Shown here: positions 1-8,014 of the stretch, piece after piece
How the letters are laid out: the number at the start of each line of letters is the position of its first letter
Numbering within the stretch: the first letter of the stretch is position 1
Origin: a virus
Direction: 5' to 3' (one strand)
Virus record (IMG/VR): IMGVR_UViG_3300046167_000273
Location: 1-36,907 of that record
Length of the DNA stretch: 36,907 nt
Program-made: the position numbers and the translations under genes
Notes under the pieces: model-generated
The model's database searches: none
What the model was told of the DNA's origin: nothing
Seen by the model: only the letters and a program-made list of their open reading frames with translations

Positions 1-156
1 AAAAGTAGGACTAGCGGTATTAGCTTTAGTAGCCACTGCTGTTGCAATGTTATTATATTCAGTGTCAATCTCTGTACCTTTAACAACTTTAGCAGCATTG
101 CCAGAAGGGAGAGAATCCTTTGCAGCAAAGTTAGTTGTCTTTGTGTAATTAGACAT
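1..156 (-). CDS. Junction structural protein, N-terminal part (gene continues at 36907)
   Basis: Seen: an ATG at 156 opens 52 codons that run off the window start with no stop. The protein begins MSNYTKTTNFAAKDSLPSGN and reaches ...ASPTF at base 1. The frame continues exactly into the minus strand at 36907 (TGTVTA...GGSY, then stop), giving one 77-residue protein. The ATG overlaps the TAA of the tail tubular B-like gene by one base (TAATG), so it is translationally coupled. The T/A/G-rich C-terminal half resembles the short beta-rich segments of phage fibre or appendage proteins. Similar short proteins sit between tail and internal-protein genes in marine podoviruses (from memory). The exact role is unknown; a minor virion protein is likely. 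Confidence 0.85.
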   Translation of the reverse strand, partial: MSNYTKTTNFAAKDSLPSGNAAKVVKGTEIDTEYNNIATAVATKANTASPTF

Positions 157-1697
157 TAGATAAGTCTCCCTAGTAGAGCGTGTATGTCAATTTTTTGAAT
201 AGAAAATTCTGCGTTGTTTATTTGAGCTTCAAGACCAATAGAAACTACTTCACCACTACCAGAAGAGTTTACTCTAGGCGTTTGTATTGTAGTACCTTTT
301 GTATATTCAGCAGTAGTGTTGTACTCACTTATACCATACTCTGCAATGTTGGCGGCTGTACCTGAAAAAATAAATGCTTGTTTAGTATAAGACTCTGTGT
401 AGTCATAGCCCCAGTTTAATGTAACTGGAGTAGCTGGACTGCTTATAAGCGTCAAGTTAAACTTCTTTAAAAACTTTAAGTTAGCTGCGTTACCAAAGTC
501 CATAGGATTACTAAAGTAACTTAGCTGATAAGAAGATGAACCGTCTACATAGCCTGTGTACTTAACAATGCCTGAGTCTTTACCTATGTAAATGCTACCA
601 TCTTCTAACACAGCAAAAGACAAAGGATCAACAGCTGTCCATGTAGTAACACGATGCGCCCCTGATTCATCAATCGGGCCTCGCATATCAAAACAATACA
701 CAAGATTACTCTCACTAAAAGACAAGAGATAGAATGCTTCGTCTTCGCTATATATAGACTTAATAGGGTTTGTCTGAGCAAGTATTGCCTTGTTAATATC
801 ATTACGTACATTTTTACTAATGTCACGCATAGGCATAGACTTTTCTTGTACAGTCCTGCCAAAACTTCTTACACCAGAGTCAGACAAAAACAAAATGTCA
901 GTGCCTGTGTGCTGTACTGAGTCACGAGCTATGCAGCCAACGCCTTCTATAGTGTCTGTAAGCGTCATAGTAGCAGGAGAGGATGCACCTGAGTACACAA
1001 GTATAGACTTCTTACCAAAGATGATTAGAAAGCCATTGTGAGCCGCTAGAGCCGTTATCTCGTCAAAGCCTGTAGGCCATACAGTAGTAACATCTAACGA
1101 ACCTGACGTACCACCTGTCCAGTGGTGGCCGTTAAGCAGGTCAGACCAGTAAACAGTGTGTTTGTTACCTGTAACATCGGCTGCCCAGAGTCTACCATAG
1201 GCTGCTAAAACTTCGTTAGCCTGCGGTGGAATACCTGTAGCATGGCCGTGTGCTGAATGTTCTTCCAACACAAACGAACCATCATGGTCTGTGCCTAGTA
1301 CATACTCGTGATCTCTTTGGAATAAGTAGACATGATCGTTTAAACTAGCAGCTTTCCAGTTATTAGCTGTAGGAGTGTACCCTGTCGGTGTAGCATCCGT
1401 TAGTGTTGTAGTGCCTGTAAATAATTTATTATTACCTGCTGATATAACATACTTATCACCAGAGTTATCAATAAACTCGTAGACAGTTTCTATACCACGG
1501 CTGCTTCCTAATAGAGAAGAGGCGTTGGTTGATACAGCAACCCAGCCCTTACGCGCACCTACTCTACCGTACTGGTCAATAACACAGTTGTCAGCAACAG
1601 ACGCAAAAGCTGGGTTAAGTCCTATAGGAGAATCCATAGTGTTCAGCCCAAAAAAACCTGGAGCTGCTACTGTAATGTTCTGTAGTTGTTGTGCCAT
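156..1697 (-). CDS. Tail tubular protein B-like (nozzle/beta-propeller) protein
   Basis: The 513-residue protein has many short beta-strand repeats of aromatic/Gly type (for example LWAADVTGNKHTVYWSDLLN and the IGKDSGIVKYTGY region). This is the pattern of tail nozzle beta-propeller proteins such as T7 gp12 and P22 gp10 relatives. It follows the tubular A-like gene (1698-2342) with adjacent stop and start, the same order as T7 genes 11-12. Role, inferred: forms the distal part of the short tail tube, to which fibres attach and through which DNA leaves. No signal peptide or membrane segment is visible. It is part of the late unit and has no promoter of its own that I can see. The general assignment is fairly sure; the exact homology is not tested. 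Confidence 0.7.
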   Translation of the reverse strand: MAQQLQNITVAAPGFFGLNTMDSPIGLNPAFASVADNCVIDQYGRVGARKGWVAVSTNASSLLGSSRGIETVYEFIDNSGDKYVISAGNNKLFTGTTTLTDATPTGYTPTANNWKAASLNDHVYLFQRDHEYVLGTDHDGSFVLEEHSAHGHATGIPPQANEVLAAYGRLWAADVTGNKHTVYWSDLLNGHHWTGGTSGSLDVTTVWPTGFDEITALAAHNGFLIIFGKKSILVYSGASSPATMTLTDTIEGVGCIARDSVQHTGTDILFLSDSGVRSFGRTVQEKSMPMRDISKNVRNDINKAILAQTNPIKSIYSEDEAFYLLSFSESNLVYCFDMRGPIDESGAHRVTTWTAVDPLSFAVLEDGSIYIGKDSGIVKYTGYVDGSSSYQLSYFSNPMDFGNAANLKFLKKFNLTLISSPATPVTLNWGYDYTESYTKQAFIFSGTAANIAEYGISEYNTTAEYTKGTTIQTPRVNSSGSGEVVSIGLEAQINNAEFSIQKIDIHALLGRLI

Positions 1698-2342
1698 TTA
1701 CGAATACCAGATAGTTTCTTCAGGATGTTGTGACGCATCAATAGCAATAGCGTCTGCCAAGGTATTATCTGCTAGTGCAAACAACTCTGCTGCGCTAGTG
1801 CCTCCAGTTTCTCCACGCTCTCTAGCACCTAATGCAGTGGCTAGTTGGATAACTGGTGAGGAAGGCACAGTCATCTTATCTGCGTCTTCTGTAAAGTCTG
1901 CTGTACGTAAGACCACGTTAAAGCGTAACTGAAATACTCCGCTAGGCTTAGGGTAAACATCAACAGCGTTGTCGCCATTAGCGTTTACACCATTAAAACT
2001 ATAGAACTGTGGAGAACCAATAGGCGGTGTCTCAATCAAAAAAGACTTGTCCATCCAACGAGAAGACTTATAAGTCATAAACCAGTCTGAAGTGTCGTTA
2101 ATAACATCTAACAGCTTCATTCTATTCTGTGATCCTGTCAGTACATAGTTAAACGTGTCTGCTGTGGTTGACACAGTCAGTGTAGTACGAAGAGCAGTCC
2201 AATCATAAGCGTCTTCTACTGTACGCTTTGCATCATTGACAAACTCACCAATAAGTTTAGAGTAAGAAGTCTGACCAACAGTGTCTACTTCGTCCTCCCG
2301 CAGTCTGCGTAATACGCTATTAACAAGTTGTAAGTAAGTCAT
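1698..2342 (-). CDS. Tail tubular protein A-like / head-tail adaptor
   Basis: 214 residues. The N-terminus (MTYLQLVNSVLRRLREDEVD, then a TSYSKLIGEFVNDAKR region and YDWTALR) is the recognisable opening of the adaptor or tail tubular A family of marine podoviruses: helices carrying L-R-E and V-N-x-A-K patterns, followed by a beta-rich half. Role, from the family: a ring between portal and nozzle that completes the short tail. It lies directly before the nozzle gene. Its ATG overlaps the stop of the 556-residue gene upstream by one base (2342), implying coupled translation. The length is close to that usual for the family (about 190-220). An alternative name would be head completion protein. 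Confidence 0.65.
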   Translation of the reverse strand: MTYLQLVNSVLRRLREDEVDTVGQTSYSKLIGEFVNDAKRTVEDAYDWTALRTTLTVSTTADTFNYVLTGSQNRMKLLDVINDTSDWFMTYKSSRWMDKSFLIETPPIGSPQFYSFNGVNANGDNAVDVYPKPSGVFQLRFNVVLRTADFTEDADKMTVPSSPVIQLATALGARERGETGGTSAAELFALADNTLADAIAIDASQHPEETIWYS

Positions 2343-4012
2343 TAGAAAATGTAACTCCGTGGTTGTTGCTCATAAATTGTGCCTTCAAAAAAACCATCAG
2401 ATTCCTCTGTAGGATCTGGATATGTTAGTTCTAATTCTAATTCTTGTGACTGATCAAAAGGACTGTTCAAGTCAATGTAATCTAGGCGCTCTTGTGTGCT
2501 TTCCATAGGTGTTTTAAACTTAAATAACTCATCACCAAACAAAGCATCTGTTGTCCGTGTAGCAGAAGGCTGTGTTGCTGGAGCAGCTGTTTCAGACACC
2601 AGCCTAAAATGACCTAAGTTGGGGTTTAAGTTAGGTATGTTAATATCAGGCAGTGCTTGTCTAATAGTAGTATCTAAAGCAGAAGCAGCGTCTCCAATAG
2701 GCTGTATAACAGCATCGTCAATAGCTTTAGCTACTTCTCTAGTAGGCTGTATAACAGCTTCGTCAACGGCTCTACCGCCTGCTCTAACAACATCTTCAGT
2801 TGTTCTACCTGCTTGTCTAATAGCCTCTTCAATAGGGTCTAAGGCGCTAGTGTCTACATCAGGAATAGCCTCTTCAACAAACTTAGCTGCGGCTGTGCCT
2901 ATGCGCCCTATAGGACGTACAGCGGCTCTAGCAATGTCTTCAACAACACCTAAGTCAACGTCCATGCCTTCTAAGTTTAAACCACCGCCTTCTGTAACAT
3001 ACTTGCCTAAGCCAGAAACAAGAGCCTCGTCAAAGTCTGCACCGCCAGCTAGTTTATCAACTACTTTAACCATACCTGCTTTAACATCATCAGCTTGGAA
3101 TCTACCTAGCAAGTCTGAGTCTACAGGGACGTTTTCAAATGCTTTGTCAAGGGCTTCGTTACCAAACTTACCTACAATAAAGCTTGTAGGATCGCCCGTA
3201 GCTGCTGCGCTCAATAGACCAACAGAGTCAGCATATCCTAGATTTGCTATGCCTTTACCAGCCGCTGCTGCGCCTGTGGCTCCTGCTTCTGGAGGAACTA
3301 ACATTCCTGCTTTCTGTAGGGCAGGAACAGCTAAAGAAAGATAATCTCCACCATGTAAAGTCTCTCCGCTTATTGCTTTAGCGCCTGTTATAAAACCTTC
3401 AGAAAGACCGACAGTAGCTACACTAAGGGCTGCTCTAACAATAGGGTTAATGCTTGAGAAAATACTTTCTGGTTTTTGGTAGATTGTTGAGTAAGTACCT
3501 ACAGGGCCAAGGGCTTTATAACTACCAGAAGCTTTATAGTCATCGCCTAAAGTTTTAGCTAATGTGTCTTCGCCTAAACCTGTAGTTAAATACAAAGTCT
3601 GGCCGTCTTTTTCTATAGAAGGAGGTATTTTATTTTTTAATATATACTTAGAAGCGGCATCTGAAGCAGCAGCATTGCTTAACCCTGTAGGGCCACTATA
3701 ACCTGCCCTAGCAAAATCGCCCGGGTCATAGTTCATGTAGTTATACTTAGACGCAGTTTTTTGTACGTCTCCTTGTATCCCTTCTATAAAAGACCCAAAG
3801 TTAGCGAACGCCTCTTCAGGAGATTCGTAAGTGCTTCCTGAGCTATACTTTTGACTTACAACTCCTTGATAGGGTGTACCAGTATATTCAGGAGTCTCAG
3901 TTACCTGACTAATGTTAGCGCCTTGCACAGCAGACGAAGAAGGACGCAAAGATGCTTTAGCAGTAACTGCGTTATTAATTCTTCTATTTATGTCACCAAA
4001 ACCTGCACCCAT
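2342..4012 (-). CDS. Large virion-associated protein of unknown function
   Basis: 556 residues. I recognise no specific domain. The N-terminal half is Gly/Ala/Ser/Tyr-rich. The centre (about residues 350-450) has repeated alpha-helical segments of the type AIRQAGRTTEDVVRAGGRAVDEAVIQPTREV: short amphipathic repeats with 'AIDDAVIQPIGD'-like units that suggest an elongated helical rod. The C-terminus is acidic (ELELELTYPDPTEES). It sits between the holin and the tail tubular A-like gene, overlapping both by one base, which argues for a structural or ejection role. No signal peptide is visible. It could be an internal virion protein or a tail-associated scaffold; the sequence alone does not decide this. 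Confidence 0.6.
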   Translation of the reverse strand: MGAGFGDINRRINNAVTAKASLRPSSSAVQGANISQVTETPEYTGTPYQGVVSQKYSSGSTYESPEEAFANFGSFIEGIQGDVQKTASKYNYMNYDPGDFARAGYSGPTGLSNAAASDAASKYILKNKIPPSIEKDGQTLYLTTGLGEDTLAKTLGDDYKASGSYKALGPVGTYSTIYQKPESIFSSINPIVRAALSVATVGLSEGFITGAKAISGETLHGGDYLSLAVPALQKAGMLVPPEAGATGAAAAGKGIANLGYADSVGLLSAAATGDPTSFIVGKFGNEALDKAFENVPVDSDLLGRFQADDVKAGMVKVVDKLAGGADFDEALVSGLGKYVTEGGGLNLEGMDVDLGVVEDIARAAVRPIGRIGTAAAKFVEEAIPDVDTSALDPIEEAIRQAGRTTEDVVRAGGRAVDEAVIQPTREVAKAIDDAVIQPIGDAASALDTTIRQALPDINIPNLNPNLGHFRLVSETAAPATQPSATRTTDALFGDELFKFKTPMESTQERLDYIDLNSPFDQSQELELELTYPDPTEESDGFFEGTIYEQQPRSYIF

Positions 4013-4395
4013 TATCGTTCTCTCTGTACGTTCTTAGTCTTCTCTACTGTACGCATAGCACCTAAGCCTAACATACCCATCAGTACACTTGTGAGTAATG
4101 AGCTATCAACAGGCGGGACAGTAAACCAGATGTTTAGTATTGGAGCTAGGATAGTAGAATAGAATAAGGCTAGTCCACATATCCATCCTATAGCAGGTCT
4201 CCAGCCAGCAACAAACAAACTCTTATGTGCTGCTTCAGTCTTGTTGACTTCTAACTGACCTTTAGCTAATTCTTGAGCATGCTTCTCAGCCATAGTAGCT
4301 AGTTCAAAGGCGATAGCATTTTTCTTATCTTTATCTTCAATGAATTTATCTAAGAGTCCTGTCACTGGCCCTATTAAACTATTTAAAATACTCAT
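4012..4395 (-). CDS. Holin, three-transmembrane (Holin_3TM / DUF3154-like)
   Basis: 127 residues. The N-terminal part is hydrophilic (LLDKFIEDKDKKNAIAFELA, then MAEKHAQELAKGQLEVNKTE). It is followed by SLFVAGWRPAIGWICGLALF, a second hydrophobic stretch (STILAPILNIWF) and a third (LLTSVLMGMLGLGAM), ending in a charged tail (EKTKNVQRER). The order EV-N-K-x-E, LFVAGWRP-xIGW is the hallmark of the phage/GTA three-TM holin family. Role: timed permeabilisation of the inner membrane so that the M15 endolysin (17929-18303) can act. Start: the ATG at 4395 fits the family start (MSILNSLIGPV), but a perfect sigma70 promoter (4398-4426) ends just before it and no Shine-Dalgarno is visible. The protein family is quite sure; how it is expressed is not. 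Confidence 0.85.
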   Translation of the reverse strand: MSILNSLIGPVTGLLDKFIEDKDKKNAIAFELATMAEKHAQELAKGQLEVNKTEAAHKSLFVAGWRPAIGWICGLALFYSTILAPILNIWFTVPPVDSSLLTSVLMGMLGLGAMRTVEKTKNVQRER

Positions 4396-4397
4396 AT

Positions 4398-4426
4398 ATT
4401 ATACACGCTTTAGTCTTGTTTGTCAA
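4398..4426 (-). promoter_or_regulatory. Perfect sigma70 consensus promoter at the holin gene
   Basis: On the minus strand TTGACA (4426-4421) and TATAAT (4403-4398) are separated by exactly 17 bases. Both hexamers match the consensus 6/6. The predicted start, near 4391, lies just inside the holin ORF, whose ATG is at 4395-4393. Either transcription starts a few bases upstream of the usual position and the mRNA is nearly leaderless, or this promoter mainly serves genes downstream of the holin. Confidence 0.75.
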
Positions 4427-4595
4427 GTGATTTCTTACCATGCACTGCTTTCTGCACAGTGTCAGACTCATAAATCCTAATACCTAACCACACAATAGTC
4501 AGCAAAGACGCTGCTGGCGGCAACCAGGCTGCCATCGTTAATATCGCTGTAGAGCCTGCTGCTACATCTAGTACGTCTTTTGTTGAGCTATCCAT
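4410..4595 (-). CDS. Small membrane protein, putative second holin
   Basis: 61 residues: a short polar N-terminus (MDSSTKDVLDVAAG), one or two hydrophobic segments with a Pro-Pro turn (STAILTMAAWLPPAASLLTI, then VWLGIRIYES), and a basic C-terminus (VQKAVHGKKSLDKQD). It lies between the 159-residue coiled-coil/TM protein (8-base overlap) and the 3TM holin, so the three form a membrane/lysis cluster. Small proteins of this type are common beside holins in marine phages (from memory). It could be a holin, an antiholin or a pinholin-like partner. The stop lies 14 bases from the holin ATG, within the promoter described there. Confidence 0.7.
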   Translation of the reverse strand: MDSSTKDVLDVAAGSTAILTMAAWLPPAASLLTIVWLGIRIYESDTVQKAVHGKKSLDKQD

Positions 4596-5067
4596 TTGCT
4601 TGTCCTATAATCCAAGATATTGTTAAGTAAAGACCAGTGGCTAATACAGCAACGCCTGCGATCTGTATAGTGTTCCAGAATAATGCTTTACGCCTACGAT
4701 CCTGAGCGTATATAGTCTTTTCTCGTTGCTCTTTAATTTTCCTACGTAACTCTACTAACTCTTTGTAGCCATTCGGGCCATAGGAATACATCAGAAGTTC
4801 TCTGAGTTCTTTCTCCTGTTGCTGTATTTTCTTTTGATGAGCATATACCTGCATTGCTTCTTGCTCAACAGACTGTGATGCAACAATCTTCTTAAACAAG
4901 GGCGGGTTTTCTGCTCTACGTTGACATTCATTTAAATCACTTACAGCGCCATACCAGCGTCCTATTTGTGATAATGTATCTTCCACATCACGACCAGCAG
5001 CTACCATGCGCTTGATCGTGCCAAAGGCGTTAGTGGCTATGCTGATGGCGGTAATAGGATCAATCAT
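4588..5067 (-). CDS. Coiled-coil protein with C-terminal membrane anchor
   Basis: 159 residues. Residues 1-60 are mixed helical. Residues about 65-125 form a long charged helix (KKIQQQEKELRELL, then LVELRRKIKEQREKTIYAQDR), predicted coiled coil. Residues about 130-155 are a single membrane segment (IQIAGVAVLATGLYLTISWI). It is followed, with an 8-base overlap, by the 61-residue membrane protein and then the holin. A spanin-like or holin-regulating role is possible from context. However, spanins usually have the membrane segment at the N-terminus, so this topology (C-terminal anchor) does not fit cleanly. I do not assign a function. Confidence 0.65.
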   Translation of the reverse strand: MIDPITAISIATNAFGTIKRMVAAGRDVEDTLSQIGRWYGAVSDLNECQRRAENPPLFKKIVASQSVEQEAMQVYAHQKKIQQQEKELRELLMYSYGPNGYKELVELRRKIKEQREKTIYAQDRRRKALFWNTIQIAGVAVLATGLYLTISWIIGQANG

Positions 5068-5238
5068 TTACTTTTCTCTATTATCTATTTCTTTAGCTCG
5101 TTCTAAAGCAGAACTAAGTTTATTTTGTATTTCTATTTCATCTGTCATGCCAGTAATGTTTACTTCCATTGTGTAAAGACTTGAAATAAAACAAGCCAGT
5201 ATATTGTTAGTATCTTCTTTGATTGTATATTCTATCAT
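5068..5238 (-). CDS. Small acidic protein of unknown function
   Basis: A 56-residue ORF beginning MIEYTIKEDTNNILACF and ending LERAKEIDNREK. Its ATG overlaps the TGA of the fibre-like gene upstream (ATGA at 5238-5235). Its TAA directly abuts the ATG of the 159-residue gene. This tight packing, with no other use for the space, is the main support. The composition is mostly helical and charged, with no known motif. There is no Shine-Dalgarno, which is consistent with reinitiation after the upstream stop. Confidence 0.55.
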   Translation of the reverse strand: MIEYTIKEDTNNILACFISSLYTMEVNITGMTDEIEIQNKLSSALERAKEIDNREK

Positions 5239-5777
5239 GGTTTATCAAACCTTATTCTTTTTACTACACCTGTTGTAGTTCCAAAAGGATTAGTAGAAGT
5301 TGTCCATAGCCAGCTTGAAAAATTACTTCCAGAACTGTAAGAATACGTGGCATCTGCTCTATTAAAAACTGTACCATCAATAGTCATTTTACTAAAAGTA
5401 GCGTCTGTATTTGGAGTTTGAAAAGCGGGGGTTGAAGTAGAACCTATTGTTAGCTGTACTTTACTAGAAGAGCTTCCTCCTCCATTCCAAAATAAATAGT
5501 CAATATCATCACCTTGACCAACGTCTCCTAAATTTTTAAACCAATTTGATTGATAAGCGTTGTGATTAGGAACATAGACGAGACTGCCGTAGCTACTGCC
5601 AAACTTTCTGAACCCCCAAGAAACAGAACCATCCATCAAAGTACCAGAAGTACCTACAGTTAAATTATATAAAGCAGGGCGCACCCATACTCTATTAGAG
5701 CCTATAAAAACAGACTCTTTTTTAGCTGTTCCTATGACAATATCGTCTATGTCATTAGACCCTACAAAGATAGACAT
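5235..5777 (-). CDS. Tail appendage / fibre-tip protein with duplicated C-terminal domain
   Basis: 180 residues, rich in Ser, Gly, Thr, Asn and aromatic residues. The C-terminal about 50 residues (FSKMTIDGTVFNRADATYSY ... TTSTNPFGTTTGV) match the C-terminus of the protein at 7466-8014 (SMSINGQTFTRSSATYSY ... TTNPFGTTVGA). The two therefore share a paralogous domain. The N-terminus (MSIFVGSNDIDDIVIGT) looks like a small attachment segment. It is translated in tandem with the collar-like gene 5777-6358 (one-base overlap). Likely a receptor-binding or decoration component of the tail; no enzymatic motif is seen. Confidence 0.65.
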   Translation of the reverse strand: MSIFVGSNDIDDIVIGTAKKESVFIGSNRVWVRPALYNLTVGTSGTLMDGSVSWGFRKFGSSYGSLVYVPNHNAYQSNWFKNLGDVGQGDDIDYLFWNGGGSSSSKVQLTIGSTSTPAFQTPNTDATFSKMTIDGTVFNRADATYSYSSGSNFSSWLWTTSTNPFGTTTGVVKRIRFDKP

Positions 5778-6358
5778 TATGGTGTAGTCCTAAAGTAAAT
5801 AGTGTTAGCGTCAGTGCCTGTAGATGCTGTAGAAATGTCAAAACCATCTACTTTATCTGCATCAAGGTTTGTGCCCGTGCCGTCTACAGTTAAAAGAGCC
5901 GCAAGAATTTCTGCTGCTGTTTGATCAGCAGTTGCGTTTGCCTCAATACCGTCTAGTTTAGTACCATCGACAGATACATCACGTCCATCAAAGGTACTGT
6001 TGGTTGTTATAGCACCTGTCATTGCACCGCCAGTTCTAGGAAGAGCAGCGTCAGCAGTTGTGCCTTGAGTAGCAGTAGCATAATCACTAGAGGAAAAGGC
6101 TTTAACTTCGGCTAAGTTAGTAACTTCAGTGTCCATTAAAGCACCAGCAGCTGTTACGTTAGCTGTATCTGTAACGTCTGCGCCTGCTTCAATACCTGCC
6201 AGCTTAACACCGTCTACTAGTTCAACAACAGTACCTCCGCTGTTTTTAGTAAATAGTTTTTTATCAGCTACGTTTACCGCAAGTTCACCCTGTACTAGAT
6301 CATTAGTTGTAGGTACTGATGCTGCGGTTGAACTGTTCTTTGTTACAATAGTTGTCAT
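5777..6358 (-). CDS. Short tail-fibre/collar protein with repeat modules
   Basis: 193 residues. The N-terminus (TTIVTKNSSTAASVPTTNDL, then VQGELAVNVADKKLF) is the usual start of phage fibre and appendage proteins: a T-K-x-S-x-A-x-G-E-L-A-x-N-x-x-D-x-x-L-F-like pattern. It contains two KLxGIExxA units (VKLAGIEAGADVTDT and TKLDGIEANATADQTAAEIL) and an LDADKVDGFDIS segment. The same units occur in the 1196-residue fibre ([27 protein letters not shown]), so the two proteins share beaded fibre modules. It probably forms a secondary fibre or a sleeve on the main one. Confidence 0.75.
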   Translation of the reverse strand: MTTIVTKNSSTAASVPTTNDLVQGELAVNVADKKLFTKNSGGTVVELVDGVKLAGIEAGADVTDTANVTAAGALMDTEVTNLAEVKAFSSSDYATATQGTTADAALPRTGGAMTGAITTNSTFDGRDVSVDGTKLDGIEANATADQTAAEILAALLTVDGTGTNLDADKVDGFDISTASTGTDANTIYFRTTP

Positions 6359-6383
6359 TTTTATTCCTCTAAATTGCGTCTAT

Positions 6384-6668
6384 TTAGCTGGAGGCAGTGA
6401 TCACACCGCAAGCAATCTTGTTAGCTACACCGTTAGCGACTTGACCAATACGGATGTCGGTAGCGTCAGCATCGTAAGCGCCCTCAGCATCAAAGCACAC
6501 ATTCACCGAACGCTCGTGGACACAGTCAGTGTCTCCACAAGTAAAGCGCACCTGTATATCCCTGCATGGAGTCTCTTCAGTTATGATCTCGCCTTCGTTA
6601 TCAGGGTCAGGCATCTCATTTGTGCGAGTGCCTGTGTACTGCTCTAATAGTTCATATGTTACTGCCAT
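6384..6668 (-). CDS. Conserved small phage protein, cysteine-containing
   Basis: 94 residues with a repeated acidic character and cysteines in CRDIQVRFTCGDTDCVHERS and NVCFDAEGAYD. The segment AYDADATDIRIGQVANGVAN suggests a small beta-domain. A Shine-Dalgarno-like TGAGGAT lies just upstream of the ATG at 6668. It sits among tail-fibre genes and is probably a minor structural or fibre-assembly protein. I do not recognise a characterised family. Confidence 0.6.
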   Translation of the reverse strand: MAVTYELLEQYTGTRTNEMPDPDNEGEIITEETPCRDIQVRFTCGDTDCVHERSVNVCFDAEGAYDADATDIRIGQVANGVANKIACGVITASS

Positions 6669-6677
6669 GATAAATCC

Positions 6678-7475
6678 TCAAAGTATGTTGTATCTTGCGT
6701 AGGCTTTTACTGGCCCATATTCAAGAGTGGTCTTGTTAAACACAAAGCCCCAGCACCAAACTACGTCACAGTCTGTGTGAGTCGTTGGTGGCAGTGGGTA
6801 CGATAATCCTTTTTCAGCGCAGAATTCTCTAATTCTTTTAGGTGTAGCGTATACATAACAATCTACCCACTCACTTTCTGTGCCGTCTTGGTTGTGTGTG
6901 ACTGCATAGAAGTTACTCGAGTTATACGGCAAATCTGGCTTCTCGCCGCTGTACTCTGCAAGCAACACTTTTAGCATAACCTGCTTTGTGTCTAAATCAA
7001 ACTTAAGCCCGTACCATTTAAGTAGATTGCTGTTAGGGTAAGACGTGTTAAAACTTAACAACAACGACTCGCTTGGCGTATCCCCAAAGTTATAAAAACT
7101 AATGCCAGAGTTAGAATACGGCTCCCTATATGCAGTGTAACGCCCCGCCATGCTTTGTTTGTTTTTGTTCCAGTTTTCGTAGTCAGGAAATACCGCTTGC
7201 AACTCTTGTATTAGCTCCTGCCCTTCATCAAGTCCGGTAGTGTAATCCTGCCGCACAATAACCTTGTCGCAGTAAACATCATCTCTACATTGCGATATAC
7301 GAAATTCGCCTAAAGCAGTGTGCAACAATGCATTATCAATTTGAAGTTGAGTTTCTTCTTCGCTTCTCTCGCCCTTGGGAACTTCAATGTAAACGCCGTT
7401 TTTAGTTAATGTTGCATATGTTTCAGCAACATCTTCTTCAGACACTCTAATTGTGTATTCTCTAATCATACCCAT
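6678..7475 (-). CDS. Unknown protein in the tail-fibre cluster
   Basis: 265 residues: an N-terminal soluble domain with an acidic helix (SEEDVAETYATL, EVPKGERSEEETQLQ), then an aromatic-rich middle (NSGISFYNFGDTPS, NLLKWYGLKFDLD) and a C-terminal part with WVDCYVYATPKRIREF and CDVVWCWGFVFNK. No catalytic motif or membrane segment is evident. Start: ATG at 7475 as listed, or ATG at 7469, which forms an ATGA overlap with the upstream gene and is equally plausible. Its place among fibre genes suggests a tail component or a fibre chaperone; this is not decided. Confidence 0.6.
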   Translation of the reverse strand: MGMIREYTIRVSEEDVAETYATLTKNGVYIEVPKGERSEEETQLQIDNALLHTALGEFRISQCRDDVYCDKVIVRQDYTTGLDEGQELIQELQAVFPDYENWNKNKQSMAGRYTAYREPYSNSGISFYNFGDTPSESLLLSFNTSYPNSNLLKWYGLKFDLDTKQVMLKVLLAEYSGEKPDLPYNSSNFYAVTHNQDGTESEWVDCYVYATPKRIREFCAEKGLSYPLPPTTHTDCDVVWCWGFVFNKTTLEYGPVKAYARYNIL

Positions 7476-8014
7476 GTCGCTACTCTTGTTGCGCCCACTG
7501 TGGTTCCGAAAGGATTAGTTGTTACGCTCTGCCAGTACCATTGTGTATAGTTATTGTCCGAAACATAAGAATATGTAGCGCTTGACCTTGTAAATGTTTG
7601 CCCATTAATGGACATTGATGTCCAGCCTGAGTTTGCCCGATTGCCTGATATGAATAATTGAACAATGTTGTAGGTATTCCAGCTCAATCTTGTGATTGAA
7701 GCGCCGCTATACAGGTTACTTGTGCCATCAGATATAGACCCATACGTATAAATATAGTTAGTAAATCCATACTGCGAAGCTACATATTGACTACCTGCTT
7801 GATAGCCTACAGTCACTGTCTGAGAATCTAGTGAGCTAGACTTTCCATAGAAGTTAGAAAGGCTAATAGCGCCAGAAGACACCCCAGCTAATGAACGCAG
7901 GTCAGTCTCGTTCAGTGATGAATTAGCCGTTGCACTTCTACCCAGCTCTAAGTTAATAGACCTAGTAGCAGTCGTGCCTCCAATAGACATTGTGCCTGAC
8001 GTTGCAAGAGTCAT
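7466..8014 (-). CDS. Tail appendage protein, paralogue of 5235-5777
   Basis: 182 residues. The N-terminus (SGTMSIGGTTATRSINLELG, then SATANSSLNETDLRSLAGVS and AISLSNFYGKSS) matches the short attachment segment found on many phage tail proteins ending in LSNFYGK. The C-terminus shares the ATYSY-(x)n-TTNPFGTT domain with the gene at 5235. It overlaps the stop of the large S74 fibre by one base, so it is probably made together with it. Likely a fibre-tip or baseplate-like decoration; the role is inferred from context. Confidence 0.7.
   Translation of the reverse strand: MTLATSGTMSIGGTTATRSINLELGRSATANSSLNETDLRSLAGVSSGAISLSNFYGKSSSLDSQTVTVGYQAGSQYVASQYGFTNYIYTYGSISDGTSNLYSGASITRLSWNTYNIVQLFISGNRANSGWTSMSINGQTFTRSSATYSYVSDNNYTQWYWQSVTTNPFGTTVGATRVATWV

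Noticed and set aside
170-200. TTGACA-like -35 on the minus strand before the junction gene
   Set aside because: No acceptable -10 at 16-18 bases; the nearest TTATCT lies too far away.
2619-3344. 241-codon plus-strand open frame
   Set aside because: Antisense to the 556-residue structural gene. Ser/Ala/Leu composition is typical of a shadow of a helical protein; no ribosome site, and it runs against the late unit.
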